Shown here in pieces: positions 47,421 to 60,800 of a stretch of 64,000 nt of DNA. Numbering within the stretch: position 1 is the stretch's first letter; every line of letters starts with the position of its first letter. Source of the stretch: Tomocerus qinae (lineage: Eukaryota > Arthropoda > Collembola > Entomobryomorpha > Tomoceridae); assembly GCA_020055645.1 (NCBI GenBank), contig CM034548.1, forward strand, positions 43,268,296 to 43,332,295. The letters run 5' to 3'. A program made the position numbers and the translations under genes. The notes below the pieces were generated by a model. It saw only the letters and a list, made by a program, of their open reading frames with translations. It was not told the origin of the DNA and made no database searches.

Positions 47421-48002
47421 GACATAATTTTAAATCACCCCGTAATTTTACATTACCCCATCATTGTACATAGACATCATTTTAAATAGACGTCATTGTA
47501 AATGAGCCCGTCATTTTAAATAGACATCATTGTAAATGACCCCGTCATTTTAAATAGTCGTCATTGTAAATGACCCCGTCATTTTTAATAGACGTCATTG
47601 TAAATGACCCCCTCATTGTAAATGACCCCGTCATTGTAAATGAGCCCGTCATTTTAAATAGACGTCATTATAAATGACCCCGTCATTTGAAATAGACGTC
47701 ATTATAAATGACCCCGTCATTTTAAATAGACATCATTTTAAATGACCCCACATTTTAAAAAGACAACATTTTAAATAACCCCGTCGTTTAGAATCACCCC
47801 TTCATTTTGAATAACCTCGTTGTTTTAAATCTATGTCATTTTAAATAACCTCGTCATTTTAACATTCCTGCCATTTTAAATAATCTTTGTATATTAAATG
47901 TTCCCGTCATCTTAAATATTCAGTCATTTTCACCTCATCATTTTAAGTAGCTCTGTTATTTTAATTAGCTACCACTATTTTAATCGTCCTCGTTATTTCT
48001 AT
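47421..48002. repeat. Array of about 35 AT-rich dyad units, 16-18 bp
   Basis: In the centre two unit types alternate, GTCATTTTAAATAGAC and GTCATTGTAAATGACCCC, giving a higher-order period near 34 bp. The second type is an inverted repeat (GTCATT-GTA-AATGAC) and the first has an ATTTTAAAT core. Units are nearly identical at about 47.48-47.75 kb and decay towards both ends, more extensively on the right, as expected when unequal exchange homogenises the middle. No open frame runs through it. Confidence 0.9.
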
Positions 48003-48148
48003 CTATTTTCTTATCCCGTTGCATTTACTAACCAATTCTATGTCAAGTCAAGCCAACCTGTTCAATCCACAACCAAATGACACAAACTAAATAAACATCG
48101 CCTTGCTATTAATAGTTTGACTCCGTTGCGGTCGCCCCGTTCGAGGTG

Positions 48149-48166
48149 AAAGGGACTAATCCCTTT
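48149..48166. other. Hairpin AAAGGGA / TCCCTTT
   Basis: A perfect 7 bp stem with a CTAA loop, enclosed by outer arms CTCCG (48121-48125) and CGGAG (48173-48177). It sits just right of the dyad array in a locally GC-rich patch and is probably part of the surrounding element. Confidence 0.6.
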
Positions 48167-48553
48167 ACATAGCGGAGGCCTGCCTGCTTAAAGAGTAGGA
48201 CTTTGTCAAATTTTTGAAATTCACTGGCAAAATATTTTCTACTAAAAAATGAAAAACTGGAGTGGCTACCGTCTTTATTATTAAGTCGAGTAAGTCAGGA
48301 AAAAGTTTGATAAATATCGGATGAAAACTGTAGGAGGAGTATCTGGACAAAGCGTGACAGATCGGAGCGTTTTCTCCCACTCCTTCAATGTTAAAATTCG
48401 AAATTCAAAAAATCATAAAACGATTTCTATGAAAGATATCGTTTTGAAACTCGAGGTTTGGGGTTCTGACTATGATGTGCCCATCCAGTAAAAATTTGAA
48501 AGTCGTACATTGATGTTAAAGGGGAAATGAATTGCTCTTATTATATAGATATT

Positions 48554-50940
48554 GCAAAAGCATATCATCTAGTGTTACAAGAAAGATTTCCATCGTGTTA
48601 AACTTTATAAAATGTCCATATGGATAGAATTAAAATTAGGAATTTCAAATGTCACACAAGTAGGTGAAGTGAAGAGGTCATTAAGATCACATTTCTGAAG
48701 TACAATTGAAATACACGTAGAATAGCAATGACAACAATAAAACTTGGAAGCTCATTAACGATTAGTCACATAAGTTTTCGATACTGCAGCTTTTTAGTTA
48801 TTTTCCTGTTTCTTTTCATACTGAAAACTTTGCAAGTTGACTTAATAAGTTGCACTGAGTCGATTTCAACGTCTGTTATAACTTTTGTTTGGACAAAAAT
48901 GAGTAGGTAGTAAGATATTGTGTGTTGATGGACTATATTAGCAGGTGTAGGTAGTTCATACACAAATATATTTGATGTATCGTTTTTTGCACAATTATTG
49001 ATATTATAGTCCATAACATTATGACTGCTTTGCACGGTGAGATAGAGATGATGTGAGAAGGGAAGCATTAGGAAACCACAGCAAGGTAATTGAATAAAAA
49101 TTCTAAGGAAGTGAATGAAAGTACACATCTTTTTGTGTGCAGTAAGTAGAAGAGAATTTTGCTGGTTTGTCTTTACCATCCATGGACTCATTGGACTCCA
49201 TGGCTTCAGTTTTTTATCCACACGTAGCTAAGTAGTTACTCATGTGTATGTGCAGTACCTAGTACGGTACAATGCCCTGTATATTCTGCATCTATACACA
49301 TTACATACTTACATATCAGGTCTGATTACTGAATATTTTGCACGTCTACACTGATCTACAGAGCCATTTCTTATAAAATAATAATATTAGTTATATCATC
49401 CTATAGATCAATAGGAATGGGTAGGGATTTTAGTATTAACGCAAAAACCAGTAAAACTGTGAATGAAATCTAATCGAATCATTTTAGGTGATTATTTTAT
49501 CTGGCAACCTTGACGTAAAGAAACACGTACTGAACACAATTCTTTGCAGCTTAATTTGTGTGTATGCGTATGCTTAGCAAGTAGCAAAGTACAGATAAAG
49601 ATGTGATTCAGGTGTGCTACTAAGATGAAGCACAATAAAATGAACACAATGAATGAACCATCGATGACAATGCTATAAATGAACAAATATAGGCATTACA
49701 AAAGCTAAATACTGACAATTAACGCTTGACTTTAATTTATTTGCAGGTATAGGTGAGCAATTAATTATAGGAAACAGTACAGGACTTGCGAATGGAGCAG
49801 AGCAAACACTTGTTCATTTATTTATACGAAACTGTATAGCTATAGGCGATGGTAGGTAGTGGTGCAGTTTTTATTGTGTATTTGCAGACTTCTCTATTGT
49901 TGTGACTTTGTGACTATCATCATCTTGGTTTTATCCATCTCTCAGCTTTTGTGTTTGTGTTGGTGAATAGATGCTAGTTAGATTGTTAAGATTTTTGAAT
50001 CAGTTAGCTGTGCATGGAACACGGAAAAAGTTAAGAATGTCGACTGTGCCATAACAAATATAGGCATTTAAGTAGGTAGGTGCAATAGTCTGTCTCAAGC
50101 AAGTTGGTTCACATATACATATAAGTGCACTTGCACTGCAACTAAATAGGTGCTTGGCAATACAATAATACAACTCAACTCAAGGTTACGTCACAAAGTA
50201 GCGTATGGCATAGGCTGGCATGTTTGTGTAGTCTAGCACATTAACACAGCATCTTTCTTTCCGGCTTTCTTATGCAGAGTCGTTTTTCTTGGCCTGCCGC
50301 TTAGTATGTTTGTCTTTGCATATTATTATGGTATTTGGTGATGGGCAACGTTGGGATATGCAACCAGACCAGTATCCTGATCTTTGTTCTCGTCAAAAAG
50401 ATTTCATTTCATGTACATACTAGGTACCTACAACTACAACTATATCCCACTTACAAAGTATATAGTAATCAATATCGCTGTGATTTCAAAGAATAATTAT
50501 ATGATTGATAGCGAATGAGAAAGGATATAATGTAAGAAAATATTCAGACACAATGAAGATTAGTTGTTTAAAAAAGAAGGATTACAGTTTTATTATTGAA
50601 TATTAATTTTTATTATGTTGTCATAGCCTGGAAACGTGTAATATGATTTTATTGCAATTTAGATAGGTAAGAAGAGAAGAATGTATTTAATCATGGAGAT
50701 GGACATACTTGTCCAAGCTTTTAAGCATGATGAGCCGCAAGGGCTTCTTTTCTTATTATTTGGCTTAATTTGTAGGCCTTCCTTTTGAATGGACACGTTT
50801 TAAGTAGGTATTATAGAAGCAGAGTTGCAATTTACGGTCCATTGAATATGAATCTTAATAATCTAGTCTTATAAGGGCTGATCATTTGGTATTTAAATCC
50901 ATTGAGAACATAATGAACATCCTTGACTTTTATTTTTTAT
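48554..50940. other. Intergenic sequence without a supported gene
   Basis: This stretch is AT-rich. The longest open frame (minus strand, 48766-49221, 151 codons) opens with GTG and resembles no family I know. Nothing else stands out. Confidence 0.45.
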
Positions 50941-51960
50941 AGAGTGAAAATGCGACACAGACAACTACTCCGCACTGCAAAAAATCAGCCTAGTTTGAAT
51001 ATGCCTGCATACAAAGATGAAGCATTATTAATAATGAAATTGGTAGTGAAGAGAAGAACAAATTAAACGCAACTACTTACTGACAATGTTACAACTTGAA
51101 GAACCAATAAAGAAACCTCCGGACACAGCGGACAGAAATGAAGCCATACGCTAAAAAATACTTTATTACTGAATCAAAATCCCATTTGTGCACATTGGAT
51201 TGGAGTTAAATTACAAGTGATGAGTTAATCTGCAATTATCTGTGCGTTATCGTTCGTGTGCTCAGAGGACGGAGCTCTTTGAGAGCCCAGTCGTTTTAGA
51301 TAATATGTGCCGTGTATAATTCGTACTCTGTCATGACACGAAGGATGACTTGGGAGGGATTGAGGATATGAGTTCAGTCCTGCTGTCAAATTTGAACAAA
51401 ACACTGCGTACGTGTGTTTGGGAAAGCCCTTGAACTTAACAATTCCTTCATGTTAAAAAAGGAACTAACAATGGTCATCAGCTGAACGTACATTAATATC
51501 CCTACAATACAGTCCGTGTTTTGTGTCCATCTGTGTATTACTCGTCTACCTTTTCCTGGATGCCAAATACGGAGTGCAGATTGTTAGCAATCTCAACGTT
51601 TCGGTGAATGAACTTAAAAAATGAATTAATGAACAAGACGGATTTCTATTTATCATGAGTGATGCTAACATTTCCATAAAGTTTTTCAGCATACTTGCGT
51701 CCCCTGAATGGGGACACTTGAGGAAGAGGAGAATGGTGATGAAAACAAAAACACAGTTGTGTTGTGAGTCACGAAGTTTTGTTCAACCGTGCAATTAGTT
51801 TTTGCACCGCGCTGTATTGGGATTGATTGGGACTAGTGACCAGCATACGGAAGATTTGTCAGTCTCTACATTCTACCAAGTTTAGTAGATGAATGATGTA
51901 TGTAAGTGAATGTGTTGTTGCAATGTCTTCCATGTTGGATTCGTCTAATTCCTTTGTTCA
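50941..51960 (+). other. Possible transcribed non-coding segment
   Basis: After a pyrimidine/AT run ending TTTTTATAG the sequence becomes GC-richer for about 1 kb, without a long open frame. It could be a non-coding exon or 3' untranslated region, either of the DYRK gene or of an unknown transcript. A 38-codon frame from ATG at 50950 has no recognisable similarity. Evidence is compositional only. Confidence 0.2.
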
Positions 51961-54900
51961 TTCGTTCGTCATGGTGAATTGCTATTCAAAAATGGCTGCA
52001 CTACTACCCCAACAAAAATATTAACATAATCTCCTCGGCTCCTACCGAAATCCCTCTCTTCATTTGTACCGTAACGATTTCGTCCTTTTTTCGGTATAAT
52101 CTGAAGTTCTGTAATATCTGTAAGGTAATTGGAATACGACTTACCACTAAGTAGTATCTGTATGTACAACCACACCGGTAGAATGTGTCATATCATTTGT
52201 GGATGGAAATGATTTGACACGAGAACCAAACAGAGTATGGAGGAATTTGCTAAACGGCTGTATTATTATATATAGTATGACAATGACATACGTTTTGAAC
52301 ATTCGCAAATCGCATTAGTTTGTTATCGAGTCAAGTACAATGTTGTATTGCTCTTATAGATTTTATGTGTATGATTTATATTATCTGTTCTATCGAAAAA
52401 ACAGAAATGTGACCAAATTCACTGCCTATTTAAAATGACATTATTAATAATTTTGCTAATCAATTTAATTTAAGCTACTTATTGTGTAGATACAAAATTA
52501 TTCTCAATTGTTTATTATGACGTATTATGTTCCAAATGTCAATGGTCTGATCACGCAAGTTTAAAAATATTAGCTATAGGTACTGCACCAAGTACATTCG
52601 TACCATGTTTACGTTCGTTTAATCTATATATAGATAGTTACATTATTTGACAAACACGGAAGGTTGAAGTTGAAGTAAAGCGATAGGCGACGAATCGATG
52701 AGCGGAAATAAGTTGGCGAAAGTGGGCAGTAAGGTACCGGCTATTACTTCAAATTCTTCGTATAAAAACGCAAAAATAGGAAACAGCCGTTGTCTATAGA
52801 ATATCTTTCATTCATACGTACGTAAATGTAAATGTAGCAAAGTGACTCATTACGTGTAATAGGTTGCTCCTACAAATAGTTATCTACTAAGAAGCATCTA
52901 GCCTATACAGTTATATATATTATAAAGTTATAACGTAAGTTCAAAGTCGACGACGACACACGCAGTCAGTATACATAGAAAACGATTCTCTCGATATCCT
53001 TTCAGTTCAACTCTTTAAGCCCAACCAGAAATTTTGTCCCTTTTTTCATACGTAGTTATGTGACAACGAAAAGCATGTCTCATTTTTAGTATCTATTTAC
53101 CATCCAAATAAAATTGTTGTGTTTTAGCATCTGTCAATGATGTCATCGTTAGTAAATAACATTTTAAGACTGAAGCTTATTAGAGTTTTGGCCATGTGGC
53201 AAATGGATTTCTCGCACAATTTTATAATTCAGATTTTGTTGTGTAATGAAATTACAAGACAATCTTGATATCTTATCCCATATTTTTAACACCGTTTCAA
53301 ATTTCATGAATTAAATACTACATATGTAGCTGGAAAAACTTTCTGTAAAATTAGAACTTTTCTTCAGAGTCAGAAAAGTCATCCGTGTAAGTGTCAGATT
53401 AGCAATTCTTGGCAAAGAAAACACTTTGAGACTGTCAAATGACGCCTGCTATGGTTTAGCAGAATTGTGCGTGTTTATTTTTCAACTAAGTGTTGCCTGT
53501 ATTATTTACATGGTTTCGCAGGTCACTAACATCGACATAGCTCTGAGAATCTGAATTACTTTTCTCTCTGTGTTTTTTCTGATTTCTGGAAACTACCTGA
53601 TGTCATTCTATCTATCCAAACTCAAAACAAAAAATTTGAACAGTAATTTTGGAACTAGAAATAAGATAATATAACCGTCTTACGCGGAATATTAATTACG
53701 TGCTACCCTCTAAAATTACGACACGCAGTAATATAAACTTCGTATTTATCCTTTTGAATGAAAAGAACCAAATTTTAATAGAAGGAGAGAAATCATTTCT
53801 GCCAATTTTTTAAACAGTCGTGTTATTTGTAAGGATGACGATATCGAGTCATAATTTTACTTTTCCTTGTGCAATTTCTAATGGTTGATAATATGATACA
53901 AACAAATTATGAGAAGCAGGTAACTTCTAATTGTAAGTGTAACTACATTTAGAAATAATGTTTAAGAAAACGAATGAAGAATTATCGCATTAAGAATAAG
54001 TAAGATTAAATGTAAAACGAATCTATTTAGTGCTCAATTGGCTGTACGGACATTTGAGAGTAGAAATAAGGGATTTAATGGTAAATTAATCTGGAATTTG
54101 ACATTTGAAAAAGGTTGGCTATTCTGCATTGGTTGATTTAATTTGAAGAAGATAATCGTGAACAAAGGCATAATAGGAATAATACACTATGAACGGGATT
54201 GTTATACTTTTTATTATTGTGCTGTGGCAAAGGTGGATATGCCGTACCTACTGACGAAATAGATAAATACGTAATGAAAATATATAATGGATGGTATCAT
54301 AGAGTGGAGGAGCACCATGAAAATTGTAAAGAAAATGTAGTTGTCCGTAAAGTTTGTTGTCAATGTCATCTTTCGTCTGGTTGTCATTTAATATATAAGT
54401 CCGTGATGTTATGTAAGATAAGGAATTCTGCGTATGTAATTGCTTTATTAAAAGGAAGCAAAAGCCAAGAAACTAATGCATTACAGATGTGCATAGGAAA
54501 CTAGGTCTAGTAAGTAAATGTGTGTAGGGGTAAGTTGATGTTAAAGGTACACTACATGCAAATACAAATAACATACACATAATAGCAAAGAAGAGCGTGG
54601 AAAAGGGCAGGGTACGGTGAGGCAGGGGTGAGTCAATTTGTAAAAATGGAGCTAGACGACAGAGATTGGGTTCTTCTAAGAAACCTTCCGTCATCACGTC
54701 ACCCCTTGTTTATTAGTTTTTAAGTTTTGAAAGTCGACTTGGCAGATATGGACAGCGACTAACTACTACTAGAAAGATAAATAAATAAATGCTATAAATA
54801 ATTTGCAGTTTGTCCTATTCGCTACTGGCGGAAGAAAATCCGCTGGGACTTTGTATCTGTAAGAAATTTTCTAAATATATTGAATCGAGGATTTAAGATA

Positions 54901-57786
54901 TAAATCCGTTCTTTATTACTATTACGTTAGAAATTAGTTGTAGCTATAAATATTTAATTAATGTCCGGTCGCTTTGATTTCCCTCAGACTCAATGAAACG
55001 GCAAAGTCCTTGTGAAAAATTGAGGCTTTGCTTTTACTAGTAAAACTTAATGTCCTAGTGTTATTATATAAATGTGTATAATCTAAAAGTAGTAGTAGTT
55101 GTAGCAATTATGATTGAAACATGATAATTTCAGATCTCTCATGCATAACAAAATGCGTCTCAAGTCAAAACCAAACTGATGTAAGGGCAAACATAAACAG
55201 TACACACAAACAAACACTACACACAATAGTTACACACATTACATACATACATACATAATAGTATATATTATGGAAGCAGCAGCGGACGTTTGTATGTAGT
55301 AAATGCTTACTTGCATACAAGCGTGCAATATTATTGACTTAATAAATAGAGGAAGTGCATTGTATTGTTTTGAGTGATGAAAGCTTACTTATTTACTCAT
55401 CATTTGTGGATAGGAAGCTAAAGCTAAAATAAATTTTATTTGGAAATGGAGTTCACACACGGGCGATAGAGGCAGGCAGACGTTAAACGTACGTTACGTA
55501 ATATACATTTATAAGCAGAAGAGAGAGGGTATCATTATTGTGTGTGCGAGGAAAGGTTTGTAGACTGGAATCTTGTATCATTGTATGTAATTGTAATATT
55601 ACTTATTAATATCTATAAAATGCGTCACATGTTCTAATAAGAAATGTTAAATAAATTGACAAAGGGCAGTACCAGGACAAGGACAAGTTGAGCGAGTGTG
55701 CTTAAGTATAGTTAAATGCATGTCTGCAAAAAACAAGTCAGCATGAATAAACATATACCTGAGTGAGAGCAAACAAAACACACAGAACACTTGAACTGAA
55801 CTAAACTAGACTCTCAGTCCCCTTACTAACTATGCTAATTAAGTACTACATAAAGAAAACGTACTTTGTACTAACAGATCAAATTTTTTGAAGATGCAAA
55901 ATTATCTTTTTTAACATTCACCAACCAGCAGCAGTTTGATTAATGCATTGTGAGTTAACTAATTATTGGACACACTCAACGGAAATATGTGACAAAAGAG
56001 AACTGTTTATGCATAGGGACTTTTTGAATAAATAGACCTTTTAGGTTTAGTCAGAGTTTGGAGACTCAAGCTTGGATTTGTTTCTCGGTTTTGTTCGCTG
56101 TTTCTGTATCATGTCAAATAAGAAAGAAATCTATCGATTACCCGACTGAACAATCAATATCCTCATTTCAGCCTGTCCTACGTTATTTATAAGATTATGT
56201 ACTCCTACTACTTACAATTATATAATACTGAAGATAAGTATTGTTGTACTGTAGAATTATAACACGTAATACTAATTGCATTATAGTGTATTATTAGTAG
56301 TTAGATTTTTTATACTGGCGTATCTATTCTACGCATATACCTAGTTGTTATTGTTATTATTATTATATTTGCAATAAATCCCTTACTGAATTCCTAAGTT
56401 ACAATTGCAATGACTTTGTTTTGTGTTAAGTTTGCAGTTGTATTTAGTAGGAGGAGGATGATGCTTGAGTAAAATCGATTCCATCCATCTGACACTCTAC
56501 CACATCGACAGTCATATACTATTGAATAATATGTTGCATATCTGTAATATTGTGTACTCTTGTAATTATCCTTATCTACGATCTAACGATTTTACCATGC
56601 ATATGAAATATTTCCTCAGCTTGCAAATATTATATGTCTAATAAGAGAAATATTATTTGATTGATGTTGTATACCGGTAGTCAAGTCAAGCCAAGTCTCA
56701 AGTTAAAAACTACAATACAATATAAACCCCTCGATGAATAATTATCAAAACTGTTATCTTGTAATTAGTTGAATTTTGCTCTATTTTACAACTGCAATCA
56801 ATTAGCAGTTGTTCCCATGCACCCAACCAACACAGAAGATAATACCTTTCTGTCTACATAATACTATTGTGTGAGATATTTTGTTGGTTGGCAAACGAAA
56901 GCAAAACCCTGCAACTCATTATTGCAATTAGTGAGAGAGTACAGAGAGAGGCAACATAATATTACAATAATAACTGCAGACACCACCAGCAGCCTACTTT
57001 TTGGTAGACTGTGTGACTGTTTTGGGACTCTAACTAAACTGTATTTTGCTGTTATTGTGCGCACCAATGTTCCCTTTTTGATTCGTTGTATTAGGTAATA
57101 ATGCATGTAGGTTCGTACGTAAGTAAGTAAAATACATTACATACTTGTTAGTGTTAGTAGTGGTAAATCAAAAGATGGATGTGTATTCACTATACATTAG
57201 TTTTTGTACTGTACTACTAAAATGCTACTTAACACGATGCGATCGTAACAACAAAACAAACAACTCCATGTGTAGGAAAATCCCGTTTTTGAAGTTAAGG
57301 TTGAAGTCAAGTCAAGTCTTGTCTTTCGTGTCAATAATCTTAATTATTTATTGCTGTCAGTTGTCAATCCAAACGGTTCAACTCAAAAGACTCATTTTCC
57401 GTTTTTGTCTCAAAATTGTTTTACTAGCGTGAGTTTTTTGAAACGGGACTTGACTGCGAGTAATAAATATTACATTATTGAGTAACATATATACTTAGAT
57501 TATATAATTAGTTAATTATTATAGATTATTACAAACTGTATAATGCATACTGAAGCAAGATCGTGTTGTTTGTCGTTTTTCGTTGTTGGCTCCTATTTAA
57601 GAAATAAATCATGAAATTATACTGTAACAGATTCTCATCTTGTTAACTTCTTTTCAACGACTTTATAGATATACAAATACTAATGTATTTATACTTCACC
57701 AATTGTGTACTCATCCGTCTACATTCATGCCAACCTATATGCATACTAAGCTAACTTTTCACGTCCTTAGGTTTTTCTTTTTACAG
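51961..57786. other. Intergenic or upstream-intron sequence
   Basis: This stretch is AT-rich with no recognisable protein family. If the exon at 57787 belongs to a gene, its earlier exons should lie here or further upstream, but I could not identify one with confidence. The open frame at 54199-54504 is of chance length. Confidence 0.4.
55195..55262 (+). repeat. CA-rich simple sequence with (CATA)n
   Basis: Runs of ACACAAACAAACAC and ACATACATACATACATA form a short low-complexity tract. This is an ordinary microsatellite. Confidence 0.7.
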
Positions 57787-57838
57787 TTATCCACCGAGTG
57801 CAAATGGAATTGAGAATCAACCCGTCAAGCCTCTCAAG
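57787..57838 (+). CDS. Exon A of partial gene
   Basis: The acceptor is TTTTTCTTTTTACAG, an excellent polypyrimidine tract, and the donor is AAG|GTACAT. The 52 nt encode YPPSANGIENQPVKPLK after one base that completes a split codon, and end in phase 0. No ATG is available in this frame, so it is not a first exon. Confidence 0.45.
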
Positions 57839-60800
57839 GTACATAAAGTACCTACATAGATAAAGCATACATCAAATGAAATACTGACACTCGTCTAATA
57901 AATTACATAACGTTCCGACTATCAGTAGTATAGGCAGTATATTCTAAGTAAGACCTTCTAGTACTCGCAAACTTACAAAGCATCTTACATATTCGCAAAT
58001 ACGTGCTCCATTCTGCGATATCTCCCACAACAGCTTATAAATTAAAATATAGCTTTACAAAGATATACTGCAACTTCCACATTATCTACCTAAGACTACA
58101 TTATTTACAAAAAAAACTTTTTTTTCGCATCAGTAATCCCCCCCATAAATTGGGAGCATAGAAAGACATTTTTAAATTCCATTTTCCAAATCACGCAAAG
58201 GTACAGTTCCTTTCGAACTACTTAGTATATCAAAAGTAAGTACCTGTGATATTAAGCAGTCGAGGAAATGAAAATTCATCGTTATTATACTTATCTAAAC
58301 AACATTAAATAAATAATGACTATGTGGTAGGTAAGGATCCTAAATGTCCAAGATAATAGTCTAAAATGGTATTGATTCGTGAATTTTTATTTGGGACCTG
58401 TTAAGATTTTGGCTGACTGAGCATGAAGTAGTGTATAAAAATTGGATTTTATGGAGACTGTTTATTGTCTCCGGCATTTTGAAAGCAATGAATCTCCTAA
58501 AAGAGTCGAGATAGAGCGATGTCTTTGCTCAATTGCAAATAGGTGATAATAATACGATAGTACAATTAGAAAAGGAGGTGCTTCTACGATTCCTACTTGT
58601 AACCTTGTATTGGCATGGTCAAGTCCCACCCTCTTCTACAAAACAATCGCTAATTATTATTGATGGCTCAACTGCCAGATTCCTACGTGAATAGCGAAAT
58701 ACAAGAATGCACAAACGTAACCATATTTGTAGAGTGTTAAACACCTTTACCTCTAAATCGATACTATTTCTACACAAACTGCGCCCATTGAAGCACACAA
58801 ACGAAAACATAAATGTGTCACAGAACTGTGCTTTGTGTAACGGAAGTCACTCTTTACGACACAATTCCTAGAGAACCTATATATATAGTTATTGTCAATA
58901 AGCATTATCTGTGAACGATATGTTCACCAAACCATGTTCTTTGTACATTTGCCAAACAAATAATAAATATTTATGCATTCAGGTGAGACTGTGGGATTAA
59001 AACGTACCTAAATTTCTTTTCTAGCAGACTCGAGACGACGCATACTCAATTACACTTTATTTTTGTAGTTTGCAGCATGGATGGAGAGAGACTTAGGTAG
59101 TTGATTAAAGGTACGTACCTACTCGCTGAACAATATCCACACTTACAGTAAGTACTCAATTCAATCAAGTGATAAAAAACGACGTGTAGCATATAGATGT
59201 GAGTCTCAACGATGCGATGGCTAGATAATGTTAATACTTACAATAATGGTACAAAATATGCATATTACGTTATCAAGTGTAGGATCATATTCATAGTACA
59301 GAACACTAGCTGCGACATGCCAACCAACCAAGTCGTAAATAAATATTATCTAGATGAAAAAGCAGAGCTGTTCTACTTACAGCAGATTTATCGCAACTCA
59401 GATACTCTATTGATATCACAATAGTAGAAGCTATAACGTAAAAAACATGCACTTGCTTGCTTCACTGATTATTATAATATTATTATTGTAAGTTAGTGAG
59501 CTGAGTGTCTCTATTGATACTTGCCTCAGACGATATAGGTGTGTTTGCTAAATTGTAATACTTCTCGCAATACTTCTATTTGTGTTGATAAAAATGTCGA
59601 TGAAAACAGGGGCCATAATTTATATCATAGCACATAATAATCAGAAAGTCGAGGACACGCTAAAGGAAAATGAGATTTTCTCATAGTTATGCGTACGGTC
59701 TATTAAAAATGTGCAATAAGACGTTTTGTTCTGCATAGGTATTGTTATACCTGCTCTAAGACTCAATCCCAGATCTGTTTTTAGGCAGGTATATGTATAA
59801 TGCCATGTTTGATGCTGGAATAAATTCACTTAGCTGATGACAGTCAAGCTATCAATTAAAGAAAATACATTTTGCAACGTGACCAAAGTGGACCACAAGA
59901 TTCTGTGGCTTTAAAGTAGCCCAAATCATTAGTATGCAGCCTTTTACCACCCAACTCTACGTCAAAGTCAAGGAATCTACTGAAAATGGATTTACTACAA
60001 ATGCCGATTCCTCTCTATTGAATGAAGAAAGTCAAACAAGGTAAGTAATCTCATAATTCTTCCTACTGCTTTGACTTAAGCTTTTATGCTGTCACATTTT
60101 ATAGCAGTGATGTTCTGGCTAATTATTTCCTTCACTATCTACGGTATTTCGTTTAAATTCCGTTGAAATAAGTGCTTTTTAAAAGCCATTGAAGAATAGA
60201 TAGTTGTGAATGGATGTGGAAAAGGGAATAGTCAACACGGTAAAATCAGATATGGTCACCTTGCTAGATAGACAGTGAGAGTACAATGTTAACTATTCCT
60301 AGTACAACTATATTACATATGATTATGTGACATTGATGTATTTATATATATAATATGCAAATCTAGTGTTTAGCTGGCTACCATTGGATTAACATGGTAA
60401 TCCGAAGAGCAAAAACATAATGTGCTACACTTGCATTAGGTACTTTATATGTATTAAGGTCCAGAGTGTACTCTATCTCTGAGAAATTAAACGACATTGA
60501 GTGGTTGGGTCTGAATGCATAATTTGGATTGAACCATTTATTTGTCGGTCGTGAGTAACTAATTAATAATGCATTTGGGTTGTATATATCTGCAGCAGAT
60601 TTCATCGTGACTTAAAGGCTGCGTATCCATTACATTTTCCTGAGAGTTTATGCATTGTAAAAGTTATTGCAGTCGTACACAGTCAAGTGTGTAATGTATT
60701 TAGGCATTATATGCCTACCTTTATTTACCTGTTTATCATTAGTTTTATTGCCAGTACTACGCAATCCCATACGTACTTACTACATGTTCTGATTCAGTAT

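Larger units (their letters stand above)
47118..48553. mobile_element. Mobile-element-like block with internal dyad array (class uncertain)
   Basis: The block runs from ACTACTAGTAATAGG, directly followed by the hairpin CCCGTTC-TCC-GAACGGG (47132-47148), to a distinctive end CTTATTATATAGATAT. Between these lie the palindrome-unit array (47421-48002), a hairpin AAAGGGA-CTAA-TCCCTTT (48149-48166) inside CTCCG/CGGAG arms, and a third hairpin AAAACGAT/ATCGTTTT (48417-48445). Structured ends around a short-repeat core are typical of non-autonomous elements such as Helitron-related ones. I see no terminal inverted repeat, clear duplication or protein, so the class and exact borders are inferred. Confidence 0.5.

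Noticed and set aside
54199..54504. 101-codon Cys-containing plus-strand frame
   Set aside because: It opens with TTG, has no early ATG, and frames of this length are expected several times by chance in 64 kb of such DNA.
56871..57094. Open frame ending in AG before GTAATA, phase-compatible with the exon at 57787
   Set aside because: It lacks a clear acceptor or ATG start and its protein has no coding character I recognise; phase agreement alone occurs one time in three.
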